Assembly: GCA_958496175.1 (NCBI GenBank)
Contig: OY292277.1
Location: 22,772,282 to 22,836,281, forward strand
Direction: 5' to 3'
Length of the DNA: 64,000 bases
DNA from: Sisyra terminalis
Taxonomy: Eukaryota > Arthropoda > Insecta > Neuroptera > Sisyridae
Shown here: piece after piece, positions 61,524 through 64,000 of the stretch
How the letters are laid out: each line of letters starts with the position of its first letter
Numbering within the stretch: position 1 is the stretch's first letter
Translations under genes and position numbers: made by a program
Notes under the pieces: model-generated
Databases searched by the model: none
What the model was told of the DNA's origin: nothing
What the model saw: only the letters and a program-made list of their open reading frames with translations

Positions 61524-64000
61524 CTCTAAAAATAAATTAGAAAATTTACGATAATCATAAAATTTTACATAAATGATTATTTTATTAATTATACTTACAA
61601 CCTTTGTTTATCCACTTTAATACACCACACTTGCGCATGCTCTAATGATACGAGATATCTTTGACTTTCTTAAATTTTAATGTAATTCAAAGCTTTTAAT
61701 AATATTTTATATTAAATACTTAATGTCGTTATTTACTTGAAAGAAAAGTTAAAGAAAATAAACAAAAAATCAATACATTATATTTATGACAACACAATGC
61801 TAATCTTCTTTTTTTATTATACCCGGAAAATGCAAATATATGTTGGAAAATTTAAATGAGTCTCTTGAAGATTTTCCTTTTAAACTTAAAAGCCAATTAA
61901 ATCCTCGAGTATTAAAAACGTTCTCAATATAGAAATAAATTAAAATAAATATCTGAAGATTTCGAAAGTGGGCTTTTATATTTTGATGTACAAGTTTAAA
62001 TTAGGCGTAACACAAGTGGAAAACTTTTTTCCGAAACCGAAATGAGGAAACGGAAATAAAAGAGCTACAAATCGAAATTAACTGTTTGGTGTAAATAATA
62101 AAAGAAAGGCAGAAAAAAAATATAAGAGGAAAAATCTTATTAAAATTTATAGGATTTTCTTGTTTTTAATTTATATTTTCTCAACGGTTGAAAGGAAATT
62201 GTGTATTTAATTTTGTGTCTGGTTAAGCCAAATTTATTGCACAAACCTTTCTCATTTTCAACTTGTTTAGCTTTATAAATAATTGGTTTAATTTGAGAGT
62301 CAAATAAAAATCGCAGACCTCTTAAAACGTGGATCATTACGAACAAAGATCAATTGGGAAAATGATATTTTATTTTGGTATATTATGTACAAATTGGCAT
62401 AAATATGTGTCGGTTACATTTATGGTTTACGAAAAAGTTTTTTTTTCACTCTGTAAAAAATTTAAGAGGAAATAAAGAGATATTTATGAGAGTAAAAGGT
62501 CCAATATTTATCTCGATAAATATTGTGAAATGTCTTTATGCTTTCCACTAGGCAATAACTTAACATTTTAATGATAAAAGATTAAATGGAAATTTGCTTT
62601 TAAAGTAAAGAATAAAAAAAACACTCAATAGGTACTATCTATAAGATTATTTATTTGGCTATGACGAATTTTGACTTTGAATGGTTTTAAGATGACTCTT
62701 AAAAGTTGAATACTTTTTTTCTTCAACCCATACGCTCTGCATCATTGGTATCATATTTTACAATACACTGACCTAGTTTTCGGGGGTTGTAAAGAAGGGG
62801 AGTGTAATAAATGGATTACAATGCACACAATGAGTTCTTTCATTCCTTCGTTATGTGTGGTTTTTTGCCTTGTTCTTGTTTTTGTGATGATCTTCGTAAT
62901 ACCAAGACGTTTTCCTCACAAAAAACCGAAAGAATGTTTTTCGCTTTAACATATTATACCATACTCGTGTGTGGGGAAAATGATTATTGGTCGAATGAAA
63001 ATGGTTAACAATTAGACTTACGAACAAAATAATTACGTTTTTTTTACAATGATTAAAGAAAATGGAGAAAAAACATTATTTTTTTATCAAAATCTAATTT
63101 CTTTTTCCCAAAAAGAATTGGAATAAAACAATTAAGTGTAAATTAACAGAAACAGTGTAGGAGTGTTCCGTTTAACGCCCTCTTTAAGTGGAAATTTACG
63201 AATCGATTTCTAAATTACATATTATTTTGTCTAAATAAACAATTGAGATACTGTATGTTTGGATAGTAATCTATAGGTTCCTGAAAATTGAGTAAATACA
63301 AAAATTTATAATACAAATAAATTATAAATTTCATCAAAAGTTGTCGTCGAAACGCATAATTCTTAAGTCGTAGAGCTTGATATTTTATTTAACAATACCG
63401 AAGATATTATTTTATAACTACCTGATGGCAACGTCTTCTTTGCATAGCAAAATATTCAGAAAAGTATTTTTGTAAGGAAAATTTATTTTTATAGAAATAG
63501 TTGGTTAAATGTAGTGTCCGACCGAAATTAGTTTTTACGGCCGAAACCGAATTTCGGCATCAGTTTCAGTTTCGGTCAGGTTTTCGTAGTTTAAATCCTA
63601 TAGGTATTCATTACTCATTTAGTCCCTAATATTTGAACTTATCATTAATATAACATATTATTATAATTTATTATTTTAAAAAAATTACTTATACTGAAAT
63701 AAGGGGTTGATTTGAAAGAAATGGACTTAATATTTCTTTTTAATTTTAGTTAAGAATAACATAAAATAATAAAAAAAAGTTACTTAATATGTTACAAAAT
63801 TACTTTTTACCTAATATGTTTAAGTACGCAAAATAGAAAGTTCTCTTTCTTATACCTTAAAAACAAAATAACTTCTTCTAAACTTTGATCAGTTTTTTTT
63901 TCGAACTGAAAAAAAATATTAAAGATAATAGGCAATAATAGGTATTAAGCAAAATTTTATTGAACTAACAGTCACCAGTACCTATTCATAATTGAAGAAT
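61524..64000. other. AT-rich DNA without a recognisable gene
   Basis: No supported coding exon. A short hAT-like end with repeated CCGAAA/TTTCGG motifs lies at about 63513-63585 (GTGTCCGACCGAAATTAG through CAGTTTCGGTC), without a visible partner end in the window. Otherwise featureless. Confidence 0.45.

Overview
The window reads as nuclear DNA of an insect. It is very AT-rich, its genes are interrupted by spliceosomal introns with GT/AG borders (many of only 50-400 bases), and the recognisable proteins look most like arthropod family members. Mobile elements of eukaryotic type (tRNA-derived SINEs, hAT-like and pogo-like MITEs, a Penelope-like insertion) fill the rest. I cannot place the insect to order with confidence.

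Layout. About 1.3-2.2 kb (minus): 5' exon of an unrecognised gene. 3.7-8.9 kb (plus): DNAI3/WDR63, an axonemal dynein intermediate-chain-like WD protein, divergent from the unknown gene. 9.8-10.8 kb (minus): eIF5A in three coding exons; each of its two coding-region introns carries a near-identical element that folds as a box H/ACA snoRNA. 13.7-15.4 kb (minus): a VAT-1-like quinone-oxidoreductase family protein in four exons, divergent from 16.3-20.7 kb (plus): WDR1/AIP1 (fly flare), an actin-disassembly cofactor, in five exons. 22.0-22.9 kb (minus): single-exon BTB/zinc-finger protein with a possible upstream non-coding exon near 24.4 kb. 29.4-56.9 kb (minus): an Rnd-like atypical Rho GTPase in four coding exons, with a first intron of about 26.6 kb. 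From 57 to 64 kb I see no gene, only degraded repeats.

The genes are unrelated housekeeping, cytoskeletal and regulatory genes in ordinary eukaryotic arrangement. WDR1 and the Rho GTPase both touch actin control and DNAI3 belongs to cilia, but nothing indicates co-regulation.

The two most interesting signals are non-coding. (1) A pair of paralogous H/ACA snoRNA candidates inside eIF5A, with guide pockets and H/ACA boxes conserved while the 5'-hairpin loop has diverged. (2) A 237-base insertion inside an older repeat in the Rho GTPase intron. It is flanked by a 12-base target duplication, an empty-site relative lies 25 kb away, and its two inverted arms each contain a hammerhead-ribozyme motif, as expected of a Penelope-like retroelement. 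The Rho GTPase itself has lost the residues expected for GTP hydrolysis and part of the guanine-specificity motif.
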